Of a stretch of DNA of 64,000 nucleotides, positions 39,950-52,900 are shown piece by piece (position 1 is the stretch's first letter; the number at the start of each line of letters is the position of its first letter). The stretch is from Xenorhabdus cabanillasii. Lineage in GTDB: Bacteria; Pseudomonadota; Gammaproteobacteria; Enterobacterales; Enterobacteriaceae. The notes under the pieces are model-generated. The model ran no database searches, was not told where the DNA came from, and saw only the letters and a program-made list of their open reading frames with translations. The translations under genes were made by a program, and so were the position numbers. The DNA lies in assembly GCF_003386665.1 (NCBI RefSeq), contig NZ_QTUB01000001.1, positions 4,154,001-4,218,000 on the forward strand, written 5' to 3'.

Positions 39950-39967
39950 AGCCTAAGTGTATAGGCT
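39950..39967 (-). terminator. terminator of the IMPase-family gene
   Basis: AGCCTA and TAGGCT form a six-pair stem. The minus-strand transcript continues GTTTATTTTTTTC, a strong T-rich tail, 29 bases after the stop codon at 39997. Confidence 0.7.
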
Positions 39968-39996
39968 ATTTATTTACTAAGAAAGTTCTGAATAAA

Positions 39997-40803
39997 TTAA
40001 CCAGTGACAGAAGAATTCATTCTCTCCACTACCCGATCAAGTAGCTCTGAATTACATGCCGATACCAGGCTACCACCAAATATCACCTTTTCCCGGCTAC
40101 CATTCAGTGCACAAAAATCACCACCCGCTTCTTTAATACAAGGCAAAATTGCGGCGCTATCCCACGGTTTCATTATTGTATCAATGGCACAGTGCAACCT
40201 TCCGGCTGCGACCATAGCATGTTGATAGCAATCATTGACAAAAATAAAATCACGGGAAGTGTTCACTAATTTATCTAAATTATAAGGAACCGAACCGTCT
40301 ACAAGGTTATAGCTGGAACTGTGTATTCCAGAAGCAGCAACCACTGCATTTTCAACAGATTCTGGTGAATCCACAGCAACTTTAAGCTGGCGTAACGGCT
40401 TACCCTCCACATTCATCCAGCATCCTTCTCCCTGAGAGGCATAAACAGTTGTTGAAACTGCCGGAAAACTAATCACGCCAACCAACGGTTCACCATTTTC
40501 AACAAAAGCCAGCAATGTACTGAACAACGGTATGCCATACAAAAATGCTCTTGTACCATCTATAGGATCAATAACCCAACCGGATTCAAATTTCTCGATA
40601 CCATTTAGCCCAAACTCTTCGCCTAAAATAGGGACTCCCGGACTGCGTTTTTCCAATATGTTACGAATTTCAGCTTCCAGCATTAAATCTGTCTGGGTGA
40701 CAACAGAACGATCAGGCTTGTAATCAAATTGTCCCGCACCGTCAAAAGCATCTTGAGTTCGTTTCCTGATCGTATTTACCGCTTCAAGGGCAATCTCTAA
40801 CAT
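39997..40803 (-). CDS. inositol-monophosphatase-family phosphatase
   Basis: A magnesium-dependent sugar-phosphate phosphatase. The 268-residue protein has all family motifs: GEEFG (metal ligand Glu), WVIDPIDGTRAFLYGIPLF (metal ligands, about 83-101) and PWDSAAILPCIKEAGGDF (about 214-231). It resembles both inositol-1-phosphatase and the HisN-type histidinol-phosphate phosphatases, and the substrate cannot be settled by eye. The start was set at the ATG 40801-40803, about ten bases after GAGGAG; the longer frame would need a TTG inside that site. Confidence 0.85.
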   Translation of the reverse strand: MLEIALEAVNTIRKRTQDAFDGAGQFDYKPDRSVVTQTDLMLEAEIRNILEKRSPGVPILGEEFGLNGIEKFESGWVIDPIDGTRAFLYGIPLFSTLLAFVENGEPLVGVISFPAVSTTVYASQGEGCWMNVEGKPLRQLKVAVDSPESVENAVVAASGIHSSSYNLVDGSVPYNLDKLVNTSRDFIFVNDCYQHAMVAAGRLHCAIDTIMKPWDSAAILPCIKEAGGDFCALNGSREKVIFGGSLVSACNSELLDRVVERMNSSVTG

Positions 40804-40931
40804 CTGTTTATAACTCCTCAAGGTTTAATTAATCTCATCCCGGCAAGGCAATTCTATTGTTAAAACCGTCATAATGTCCTGTTAAAAAAACATAAGGACA
40901 TTAAATTAACCATTTGAAGTTAAATAAAAAA

Positions 40932-40953
40932 ATGGCCCACATTTGTGGGCCAT
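40932..40953 (-). terminator. rho-independent terminator of MARTX toxin 1
   Basis: ATGGCCCAC and GTGGGCCAT form a nine-pair stem with a four-base loop; the minus-strand transcript continues TTTTTTTATTT. It is 32 bases past the stop codon at 40985. It closely resembles the terminator of toxin 2 at 54831-54852. Confidence 0.9.
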
Positions 40954-40984
40954 TTTGATTAATCAAGTTCAGGTAAGAAAACCA

Positions 40985-43900
40985 TCAAATCAGTTTGGAT
41001 TTCCCGGCTGTGGTATCCGACCAGGCCATCATGATGGAAGATTGAGTTTGTCTATCCAGTGAATCGATAAAACCACTGTCGCCAATCGCTGGCGCAAAAC
41101 CACTCATTGCCTGAACCAATGAATCTAGCGCATTGGCAGAGAGTGCGGTATATTCACGCTCGCCACGTGCGTCTTTACTGCCCATTTGCATGATAATGTC
41201 CGCACGGTTGCCATTGAAGTAGTCAGTAAACGTCACCGAGCCGATTGCTTCAAACTGTCCTTGCTCAGAAGTATCCTCAATATTACGGTTGGTCAACATA
41301 ACCAGATCGTAGCCACTACGCTGGAACCACAAGTCTTGCCAGTTAAGGTTGTTGAAAACGATCTTGTCACCACGTTTGATACCCTCAACTACGTTATCAA
41401 TCACATCTCCACTGACCACATAACTGTTAACCCCTGCACCACCTTTGAAGGTGTTCTGGTATCCTCCCAACACCAACAGATCGTCACCATCACCGCCGTC
41501 AAACTGACTGAATTTGGAAATGACATCCGCGATCAGGTGATCGTTACCAGCCCCGCCATTGATCAGAGCATGGTAACCCATCAGCTTGATGGTATCGTTT
41601 CCCGCTCCAGCATCAATCTGGTTATAGTTGCCAAAAACCGTAGCAAAGTCGTGATCATCACCCAAGTCAACCTGATTGTTGTTACCAATAGTAACCACGT
41701 AATCCTGCCCTTCTCCGCTTTCAATGCGATTGAAGTTACCGGAAGCGACGATATAGTCACGTCCTCTGCCAGTATCGATCACACCACCTTCACCAAAAGC
41801 AAAGACCTGATCATCACCATCTCCCATGTAGGCATAGTTGATACGTCCCGCAACTACGGCAACATCATTACCCCTGCCGCCAAACATGATGTTTTCACGC
41901 CCCATCAAAACACCCATATCATTACCTTCACCACCAGTGAAGATATTGGAGGTTCCCAAAGCATAATAGACATCATCACCACGACCGCCCCAGAAGTTAT
42001 TGTTATCTCCCAGATAAGCGCCCAGATCTTTTCCGTCTCCACCCCAGTTAAAGTTGTAGTTACCGAGAGAGACATGGATGTCGCCATCACCTTGCAGATG
42101 ACCACTGTTGCGCAGGAAGTCGAAGGTTTTTTCCTGCATATGCAGCAGATCGTCAGTCAGGTTCTGTTTCAGGTTGGAAACTAACTCTTTCATTTCTTTC
42201 TGTTTATCCTGTCTGAACAGAGTTGCAAACAGGTTTGGCAGGCTCAGGGAATTAAACCCGAATGTACGCTCTGAGTGTGCATCTTCTGCTGTCGGTACAG
42301 CACCAACATTTTCAGTTGGCTCCGCCTGCTCATTTGGCGCTTTTTCTTTTATTCCGTGACTCTCAAGGAAAGAGTTCAGTCCGTCCGCACCTGCTGACAG
42401 GTTTGTCTTCAAACCACTGCGTAGTGTTTCCGGATCAATAAATGCCTCCAACTGGCTGCCACTGAATTCACTGATGACTTCCAGCATTTCCCGCAGAATA
42501 GCAACACCATCCACCGGTTGATTTGAGCGGGAAACAATAGCGCCATCCGATGTGTAATCCACGTTAAAGATATCGGCTAATGTGGTATCTGCATTCACGC
42601 TGGCAAGGTTTCTCAACAACTTGTTTTTAAGCTGACGAGGCAGATCCGTCGGACTGAACGTAAAGGTGGTTTTTGCCATTCCTGTTGAGGTGTATTGCTG
42701 AGTCATCAAACCAAACAGTGAACCAAGGTTGATATCCAGAATTGACTGGATATTGTCACCGAACATAAAGTTCCAGTTACCGGTTGTCACTTGAATATCA
42801 GCACCTTGTCCGCCAACAGCGAAATTAAAGGCTAATTTCTCATTTGCCTGCCGGAGTTTATTTGCCCGGCTGAGATTACCCAGTTCTGGTTTATTACCCG
42901 CGCCACTCAACCACTGGTTATATTTTTTATTCAGTGTACTTTCGATATCACTCTTCAGACCACGGCCATTTCGTTTATATTGGGAGTCAATCGCAGTCAG
43001 CGACATATAATCCACGTTGCTGGTCATATCAAGCCCTGACATATTCTGTAGATATTTCTTCACACTTTCTGCCGTCCACTGTGCTTCCTGCTCAGACAAC
43101 CAGTCAGGGGCAGAGAATGATCCGGCAATATTTTGCAGGATACCCGATACGCGGGAGACGCTATCAAACGGATTAAGCATCGGTGGTGTCGGGATAGATT
43201 TATCCATCATAACCAGCAGGTCATTACTGCGACCCTGATTGAAACTGATATTCCGGTTTCCGATAAACAGTTGCGCGCCTTCCAATGCCTGATAACCTGC
43301 AATATTGACGCTGTGCTTGCTGTCACCATTCCCCAGATGAACCATGACATTGTTGTCACCAAAGGCCAGCGATTTGAAACCGCCTGTGCCGACTTTAATA
43401 CCAACGTTGGTGGTTCCCCAGTTAATGGACGTAAATTCGCCGTCTCCTGCCTGTATCTGTACATTCCCGGAATAGCTCAGCTGGTTATCGGACGCGGTTC
43501 CGGCGGGGTAATCCTCATACTGATATTTTTCCGGTGCATGGAATACTTCGGTATTGCCTGTAATAGCCCCGCGTACCCGGTTTTTTCTGCTATCTGTACG
43601 CAGACTGCCTACACGCACAAGCGAAACATCGTTTTCAGAGACATTATTGCGTATACGTTCTGAATGACCTTCCAATTCTCCTTTCTCGTTCCAGTTCAAA
43701 ACGATTTTATTGTCGAAGATCTTATTTTCCAGCATATTATGTTCTGATTTCGTATATTTACGCCCTGATTTACCGATCACAACTTCAGTGCGACGGGCAG
43801 ATACCGTGGTACGTATCCCATTTTCATCAAGAGCTGAAATAAAGCGATAAGCAAAGCCATCCCGCTTATCATCACTGAGCAGAGAACACCCTACCAGACT

Positions 43901-46900
43901 GATATGGTCAAGCTCCCCTCCATATTGGAAGCTATTTTTGAACTGTTTTAACCGCATCGCCAGCTCAGATGCAGTGTAATCACTCAGCGTCGTGTGATTG
44001 AATCCATCAATATCATCACCGCCGTGTCCAACAACCTGCCAGCGTATTTTACCGTTCAACAGGCTTGGATCACCGTATATCACCTTATACTGGCCATTAG
44101 TATCAAGCTGGACAAGCACACTCTCTTTCGGGTGCTTACCGGTCAGATAAGAGACAGAGTCGGCCACGATAGGATCATCTTCAAGCTGAATAATGACCTG
44201 ACCATCAAAACGCATTTTTTTGCGTTCTAATCTCGGTAAGACATCAATAACTTCCCACGTATTGACATCATGGTTATTCAACGGACGAAGTCTCTCCAGC
44301 GCTTTTTTCATTGGTGAGCCGACAAAGATTTCCATTGCCAGAATATCTTTCATAGTTGTTCTGTCGCCAATTACCGGACGATAAGATGCCAGTGTCTGAC
44401 CATCCAGGACAATCACATGCTCGAAAACTCTTTCCCGCCGACCATTTTTAGACATTTTATAGCTTTCTGCCATGTTCAGGTCTGAACGACCAAAGAAATG
44501 TGTAACGTATTTACTGAATTTCTCCGCAGATGAAAACTCCACAATCCCGACATTAGGATCATAGAACCCATACATCCGGTTCTCTCCGCTGCCTTTTGAC
44601 CATGCCGCCATTGCATGGCCCAATGTATCCAGCTCCAGCAGAATCGGTTGGTCACCTACGCTGGTGGCAGTGATTTTTTCAATCATACCTTTCACTGTTA
44701 GTGCCTTCTCATCGTTCAGTTTCTCTTTCCATATCTTGCAGGTACTGTCTAACATCGGATCTTTGGCATAGAGTGCAGACAATGTACCTAATAATTTACT
44801 GGCGTTGGCTTGTTCAACTTCAGAATACAGTTCTGGATGGCTGAGTACCGAAGCTGCGGAGTAAAGTTTATTCAACAAATCATGGCCAACATTTTCCTGA
44901 CCGTCATTTTCAAGCTGTTTTGCCAGCAGAACCAATTTAGACAACGGTACACAGCGTCCGCCGAAACCATCATTGGATAAATTCAGCAATAGCAATTGTG
45001 GCGCTAAATGTTCACTTGCCTTAGGATCTACTGCGCCAGTGGAAGTGATATCACGAAACAGCCGGCTATACTTCTCCGTTTTTGGTCGAAGCGTAATTTT
45101 CAGTGCCCGGTTTTCAATTTCCCATGCTAACGCCCCTTTCTGCTCTGCCGTCCAATTTCCTGTGACCAACAGATCCACCAGTTGCTTGATGTCCATATCC
45201 GCATGGAAGCCGTCCACAATACGCTCAGCATGGTTATGTTTGTACCCTGACAGGAAAGCCTTTGTCGCACGCAGATCGTGCTCTACGCCCACTTCATCAA
45301 CCTGAGGCTTCAGCGCTTGCATATAGCGTCTCAAATCACTCTTGATGCCTTTAAGAACGATATTCCCCTGTGCTTGCTGATTAGTGCCAGACAGGTAAGA
45401 AACTATTTTATCGGCATACTGACTCATCAGTTGATAACTGGATTCATGACCATGATAAGTTCGTTCCCCGGAAATGTTGTAACCGGCTGTCATTAATCTG
45501 GTACGGAGTTTTTCACCTTCATTACCTAAACCTCCACTGTCAGTCAGCAACATAATTGGCGTCTGCTTCGAGATCCCCCTCAGATTCTGCTCTACCGAGA
45601 ATTTACCATTAACCGCTTTTGCCAATACACCAGCAAGACCGGATGGATTCGGTATTTCATGAGCAGTAATCGCCTTGGTCATGCTTGGCATTGGCCTGTC
45701 TAACAGTAAGCCGGAAACAGCCATGCCTTGTCTGTCAGCGTAACGAGCAAGATCTGCCGCAATGGGTGCTCCCATTGAATAACCGTGGATAATAATGTTT
45801 TCCGGCTTAATACCACGATCATTAACCAGATAATGGAACATGGTACGTACATCCTGATACATCCCTGCTTCCCCCGGATAGCCATCGCTGGTGCCGTAAC
45901 CCCGCATATTGACCGAGAGCATATCAATACCCTGTTGTTGATAATGTGGCTGAATTTTACTCGCTTGATCTTCAACAGACGCACCGGAGCCATGGATAAA
46001 CAGCACGACTTTATTTGTCATGTCTGTGTGTGACGAGCTTTGTGCCTGATTACTTTTTGCCTGATTATTTTTTGCCTGATAGTAATAACCTGCTAAGCGC
46101 CCGGTTTCACCCTGTAGGGTAACTTTTTGTGCAACACCCTGGTTTACTGCCAAATTGAGCTTGTTTTGTACCTCCTGACTGATCCGGCGACGTTCTTCTT
46201 TTGTACCATACAGTTCATTGTTCATGAAACGAGTCAATGGATTAAGCGGTTCTCTCTCACGCGGCAATGATCCATCGTTGGAGATAGCAATTCTCTCCAG
46301 TTCATACTCATTGGTTTCATTATTCAGAATTGCCTCAAACTGCTCTCCATTGAGACGGAGATGTTTTTGTTTAACCCGTTCAATATGAACTGCTTGCTGC
46401 AATGACCGGCCGAAGTCAAACAGATCACTTGGTGTCCAGACACCAAAGGCAGGCCGCCAGACCTTGCCGAGCATTTTCTCTGCACCTCCTGCTCTGAGAA
46501 TACGGGCAACGACACTGGAACAGTTTTTAGTCAGTAACTGATAACGGGCATTCGGATCACTGCTTATTTTACTCCATTCAGCCTGCATTGCTGCCACATC
46601 AAGCCCTTCCAGATTGATGCGGTATACCCGATCAGGTTCAGCTTTGCTGTTTTTGAAATCGGTAATTTCTGCCAGTTCTCTTTCAGCAAATTGATGCATG
46701 ACATCGGCAATTGCATTCTCCATACGTTTAGATGTCTGCATGTGTGCCGCCATACGTAAGGTCTCGGCAAAATTCCGGCCGATTTCTTGCATATCTATAG
46801 CGGGATCAGCCCACTGCGCAAGAAATGGCCGGTAAATATATTCCGGTATTTCCGCGGACTTGAGCAATTCAGGATTAGCAAGGGCAGCCATCGCAAAACC

Positions 46901-49900
46901 CTCACTGATATCCTTGAATTTTGCATCCACCCCTTTGGCTATTCTCAGTTTTTCAATAAACTCTCTCAGTTCAGCAGAACCATCAACTAACCCGAAATCA
47001 TCATCCTCCTCGGCCTCAACATCGAATGTTAACGCCGGAGCCTGAAAAGCGGGTTGACTGAGGTCATACCAACGAAACCGCAGGTCCGGTTGATCTTGTG
47101 TCGAGATATCAAACATCTCGCGTATATCGACAGATTTATTCCCTGCCGGCCACCAACTGACATAATTCATTTCATTCAAATGACTGGCATCGTCTGCCTT
47201 GACCAGAACACGTCCCTGACCAATTTGCAGCGCTACATGACCAAGAGTGCTGTACTCACTTGGCCGCCAGACATACAGTGTCGCACTGACAGGGGATAAG
47301 TGCTGTTCAATCGCCAGATGGACTTTTTTCAGACCGGCTATATCAATGCCCCGGCCATCTTTCGCCAGATCACGGGCTGACAGTTTGGAAAAGACGGCAT
47401 TTGTGACATTCTGTCCATATTCTTTGGTCACAGCTGCCATAACCTGCTGTAGCCCGGCATCGGCAGTATTTCTGGCGATGTGCAAACTGAACTGACCACG
47501 GGTCACAAAATCGCCCTGTGCATCCAGATAGAGATGTTTGCTATCCTTGAGATTGGCGTTACCCAGACTGGTATATAATTCGCTGAAACCACCCTGGCCT
47601 GAGCTTCTCAATGTCGGCTCTGCCAGTACCAATGATTCAGTCAGGCGTGTGTTGATTTGGGAAAGCAGCAGTTTCATCGCTGGTGCCCGCCCAGATTCAG
47701 AATGCCCGAGCAGATAACCTTCCACCTGCTGGTGTAAATCAGTTAATTTTTCGATAGCATCCAGAGAGTAATCCGGCTTTTCCAGCAGGACTTTTTCATA
47801 AGCACGCAGTGCCTCAAGCACCTTACGGTAACTTCCCCCCAGTTGTTTACCTTTAACATAAGCCTTTTTCTGGAACTCATCACCTGACATCAATTCGCTA
47901 TGTGGCAAATAATGCCAGACACCATCCGCTCTTTCCGCGAGAATACGGGTATGACCCTCTTCAAGGGAAATAATATGGTTTTCCACCAGCCGCAACTCAG
48001 CAGGGAGTTGTTCATAGTTTTGATAATTAGCAAAGATGAAATGTTCAACTGTTTTCATCTGTGCCGGATCTTTCGGATTATCAACTTTTATAGTTTTAAA
48101 CAGAGCAGGCCGGATTTCCGTCCAGGGAAGAACCTCAAAGCTGTCATGTAAGCCTTCGCGTATCAAAAGATTACGTTCAGTCCGTAAACGATAGAATGGA
48201 ATCGCTTGATTTAACATACTATCGATAGCACTCAACTTGATATCCAGATTTATCAGTGAATCAGCGCGGTAACCATCAGGGTCCTGTTCAAGATAGCTTT
48301 TCTGCTCAGCCGTGTTCAGTGAGTCAAAACGTATTTTTACTCTGACACCGGCATCAGTCAGTCTGTGACCAATGGATTCCAGCGGCTTACCCCGGTAGTG
48401 ATGGGCAGGTTTATCCAATAAACGAATTTCATTGACCAGACCTTCACGTTGCAATTGACGCAATACCGGCAACTCAACGTTCCAGAAGAAATTCCCTAAA
48501 CGCAGACCGCCCGGCGCAATAACATAAACATCATCACGTGCACCGGTTGCATAAACGGAACTCCAGAATCCGATATTACTTCGCACCGCTTCGCCGATGG
48601 CTGAGTGCAGTTTTTCCTGCTTAATATCATCGGGATCAAGGGAAATTCGGTTCCAGTTCATCAATTTATTATTGAGTTCAAGGGCAAGTACATTCCCTCT
48701 CACATCAACATCATAAACCACTTTTTTGCCATCTTTCTGCGCAGCATCCAGTACGGAGCGGTATATGCCTGACTCCTGGCCTGACCAGAATGAAACAATA
48801 CTTTTTTCCCCATAAGTGGGCTCAAAGCTATAACCGAAGCGTTCCAATTTAACCATAAACTGAACGCGCTTATCCCAGTCAAAATCAATGGTGGAATCGA
48901 CAAACAACTTCGCCAGCGGTGCAATCTGATCTTTAGGAATAGTGTGTCGAATGACATTAAAGAAATTCTCAATATAGTTAGTCAGTTCATGCCTGATGTT
49001 GTCATTTATCTCAATATCAACACGTTCACCACCCGGTACAGGAATGTAGTTATCTTGTGAAAGCTCTCCGCTCCGATCATTATTCTTGCTCAGCCAACGG
49101 TAGATATCCGCTACTTTCGCAGCCCTTGTAGCAATAAAAGGATATGTCGCTCTATTTTGCAGAGAACTCTGACTGCTTTGTGGAACTTGAGAGGTGCTGC
49201 CTGAACGGGAGTCTGTCCTTCCCAACGCTTTCAGCCCACTCAGATCCAGACCGGAAATAGGTTGTTCTTTTCGGTTTTCCGGACTTGATGAATTTGTTAT
49301 CAATGCAAATACACCAACAGATGAAGCATTACTATTATTTGATTGATGTGATGACTGTGGTGTGTGTAATGACCGTGGTACATGAATAGTGTTTGTATAT
49401 CCGGCACGAAAACCGGCATTGATCTGTAGACGTTCGACAGCTTGTTTAGCATCTGCAAGTGCAGACAAATCAATACCTGACTCTTGCAACTTCTGGCTGA
49501 AAACCCCAATTCCCTGTATTAAGGAACCAGAGCCAACATGGCTGGCAGTATTACCGGCACCTTCTGCTTCATAGGCTTTACCTGACCGACCGCTGCCAGC
49601 ATTAGTAAAGTTCGGTTTATAGGCATTGTCCTTCGCTGCGGTTTCTACCTCAGCCTCAATCTTCTGAAGAGTCTGATAACTATTCCGTGCGGCTTGTTCA
49701 GCCTGTTTCTGTTGTGTCAGTGCCTCTTCTTTCCGGTATTCTGCCTTAGCCAGAGCATCCGCAACATCTTTCTTGGCATTCAGTTGATCCTGTTTAGATT
49801 TAGCGACACTGACTTCCGATTTATCCAGCGCGGCTTCTATCTGATCCTGTTGCTTTGGAATAGTGGAAAGTGCATTATCCAGTTGCCGATCTGCCGTTTC

Positions 49901-52900
49901 TTTTACCCTACCCAGTTGTGTCTGGAGTTTATCCAGCAATCCACTGGCAAAATCATGACGCCACTGTGCCCCTGATCCCCCCTGATGGCTTGCGTATATT
50001 TGGTTATTCAGACTGTCAAGTGCTATGACTTTTGCCAATAATTCATCCGTCACAGCCTGCTCTTCTTCCTTGACAGCGTTACGCTGTGCCAGCCCGTTGG
50101 TATTCAGAGCCTCAAGATCGGTAGCCGCCAACTGAGCCTGAGTATCTGCAATTGCCGCCAGTTGTTTTTCTCTTTCCTGCTTTAAGCGATCACGGTCTGC
50201 TTCCGCATTGGCTTTATCACTTAACACTTTTTCAGAAACCAATTTCCCTGACGGGGATTCTGCACTATCCCTGCTGTCTGGACGATCTGAAGTCGCCACC
50301 ACGTTATCCAGAATATAGCCTTCGCTGTCACTGTTACCGGTGCCTTTAAACGCCAGCCGGTTACTGCCTGCCTGTGCAACCAGAACCAGTTGTTTGTGTT
50401 GCCAGGTGATTTCATTGCCTGAAGATGAGAAGACAACCTGATCATTCCAGAGCACTTCCATACCGTTATCATTGGTACTGCCCGCCCGTCTGGCAAAATC
50501 AAAGTCAAGGGTAATGACTTCACCGGCCTGAAGCGGCCGGAGATCCTGATAAATAGTGGTGTTGACACGAGTATCCAGCTCAGTGACATATTTGCCGTGC
50601 CCATAGTTACCCAGACCATAAGCTCCGGCGGAATACTGAGCTTCAATACCCTCGGTAGACCGCCAACCTAGCTCTCTCGCTTCAAAATCACCATTGGCAA
50701 TCAGATTCGGCTTCCGTGTTTCTGGAGACTGTTCACCGGCATACATGATGTTTTTCAGTTTGCTGACGTCTGGCGTATTAAGCTGCTCCACCGAAGCATG
50801 CAAATCAGTGGCTAAGTCTGACCTGACTTCCGCCATTTCAGTCAGTTCAAAACCGTTCAGTGCATTGACTTCCGGCAGATTAATGGCACCACGACCCCGG
50901 TAACTGCCGGATGTATTCGCTTCATCGCCATATACCAGAAAATTAATGCCCTGACTGCCCGTCACCCCTAATAACGTTTGTTTTAATTCACTGAACAGCA
51001 TTGCCAATTCATGTCTCTCGGTGTCACCGGAGGTCAAAGCGAGATGATAAAAATCGCCGTTTCCGACCTGAATGGCAACGTTATTGCGGGCATAGGCGGC
51101 GTGGATATTCATCCCGTCGCCCACATGGATATTGGCATTGCCTGTCCCTTTCATCACCGAAACATTCAGGCCGTCACCCACTTTGGTGTTGATATTGAAT
51201 TTACCCCACGCCACACTGACAGAAACACCGTCACCGACTTTGCTATTCACATTCAAATCACCGTGGGTTGCCACGACATTTAAACCATTACCCACGCTGG
51301 TAGTGATATTACTCTTACCTTTCGCGGCAGTAACCTGCATACCATCACCGACTTTGGTGACGATATTGCTTTGACTCCACAAGGCGTTGAAGCTGTCACC
51401 CTCCCCCACCTGTGTCACAATATTGGCATCACCTTTCGCCAGCGTAACCTGACGCCCCTGACCGACTTTCGTAATAACATTCGCTTTACCCCAGGCACCG
51501 GTATAATCATTACCCTTACCGACATGAGTGATGATATTGGCCGTACCCTGCACAATATTGACCGTCCGCCCCTCACCGATTTTGGTGACGATATTGGCTT
51601 TCCCTTTGGCAAAGTTATAGTGATCGCCTTTCCCCACGTGGGTCATGATATTGGCATCTCCCCACGCGGCATTGACAGCCAAACCTTTTCCTACTTTGGT
51701 TATCAGGTTCAGATTGCCTTTGGCAAATCCCACCGTATTGCCGTCACCCACATGGGTCATGACGTTGCCAAATTGAGAAACCAGCAGACCGGCTGTCGTC
51801 CCCGTGCCCACTTTAGTCAGAATATTGCCTTTGCCTAACAACAAACCGGCTGTCATGCCCTCCCCGACATGGGTTATCACATTTGCCCTGGCTGCCGCCA
51901 CAACGCCGAGAAAATCATGCCCGACTTTCGTCACCACATTGGCTTCACCCAGTGCCAGCACCCCCGTCATTCCCTGGCCGGCATGAGTCATGATATTGGC
52001 CTGACCAAACATCGCCGCCAGCGTCGTGCCATCGCCGACCTTTGTCATGATATTGGCATTACCAGCAAACAGACCAATACTGGTGCCGTTACCCACATGG
52101 GTATAAATATTGGCCTTGCCGATCATCAGCGCGGCCGTCAGCTCATGACCGGCTTTGGTCAGAACATTCGCCTCACCCAACATCGCGGCAAAGGTATTGC
52201 CATCGCCAATGTGGGTCATGATATTACCGACGCCTAACATGGCGGCGAGGGTTTCACCGTTCCCCACTTTAGTCGCCATATTGCCTTTGGCCGCCATCAG
52301 CGCAACACTCAGGCCATCCCCGACATGGGTAAAAACGTTACCCAGAGCCACCATCAGAGCCAGGGCATGGCCATTCCCCACTTTGGTAAAGATATTGCCA
52401 CCGCCAGCCATTATGGCGTACGCCTCCCCCTGGCCGACATGGGTAAAGATATTGCCGACGGCCAGCATGGCGGCGAGGGCTTCACCATTGCCTACTTTAG
52501 TAAAAACGTTACCTGCTGCGCCCATAGCGCCCAGGGTTTTGCCGTTACCGACATGGGTCAGCACATTGCCGAGGCCAAACATCATGCCGGTAGTCTCCCC
52601 CTCCCCCACTTTGGTCAGGATATTGGCGCCGCCCATCATCACACCGGTGGTTTCACCCTGCCCGATATGGGTCAATACGTTGGCACCGCCGCCCATGACA
52701 GCAAAAACCCTGCCATCCCCTTTTCGGGTCAGGATATTAGCCCCACCCAGAGCGACAACGTTAGTCTGGCTGCCATGAGGTTCCTGCAATGAAGTGGCAG
52801 GAGACGACATACTGATGTGGGTAATAACGTTGGCAAGCCCCCCTCCGTTGAAATTTAGCCGGCCTTTTCTGTCTTTCTTAAAAATAACATTGGCAGCGCC

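Noticed and set aside
41186..42184. 332-codon plus-strand frame opposite toxin 1, and similar long plus-strand frames opposite toxin 2 (55235-56047)
   Set aside because: They lie antisense to the glycine/aspartate-rich C repeats, whose biased codons keep the opposite frame open. No ribosome site or recognisable domain.
51010..52800. Regular short tandem repeats resembling a CRISPR or satellite array
   Set aside because: The period of about 60 bases is in frame and encodes the MARTX B repeats; units vary as protein repeats do and there are no unique spacers.
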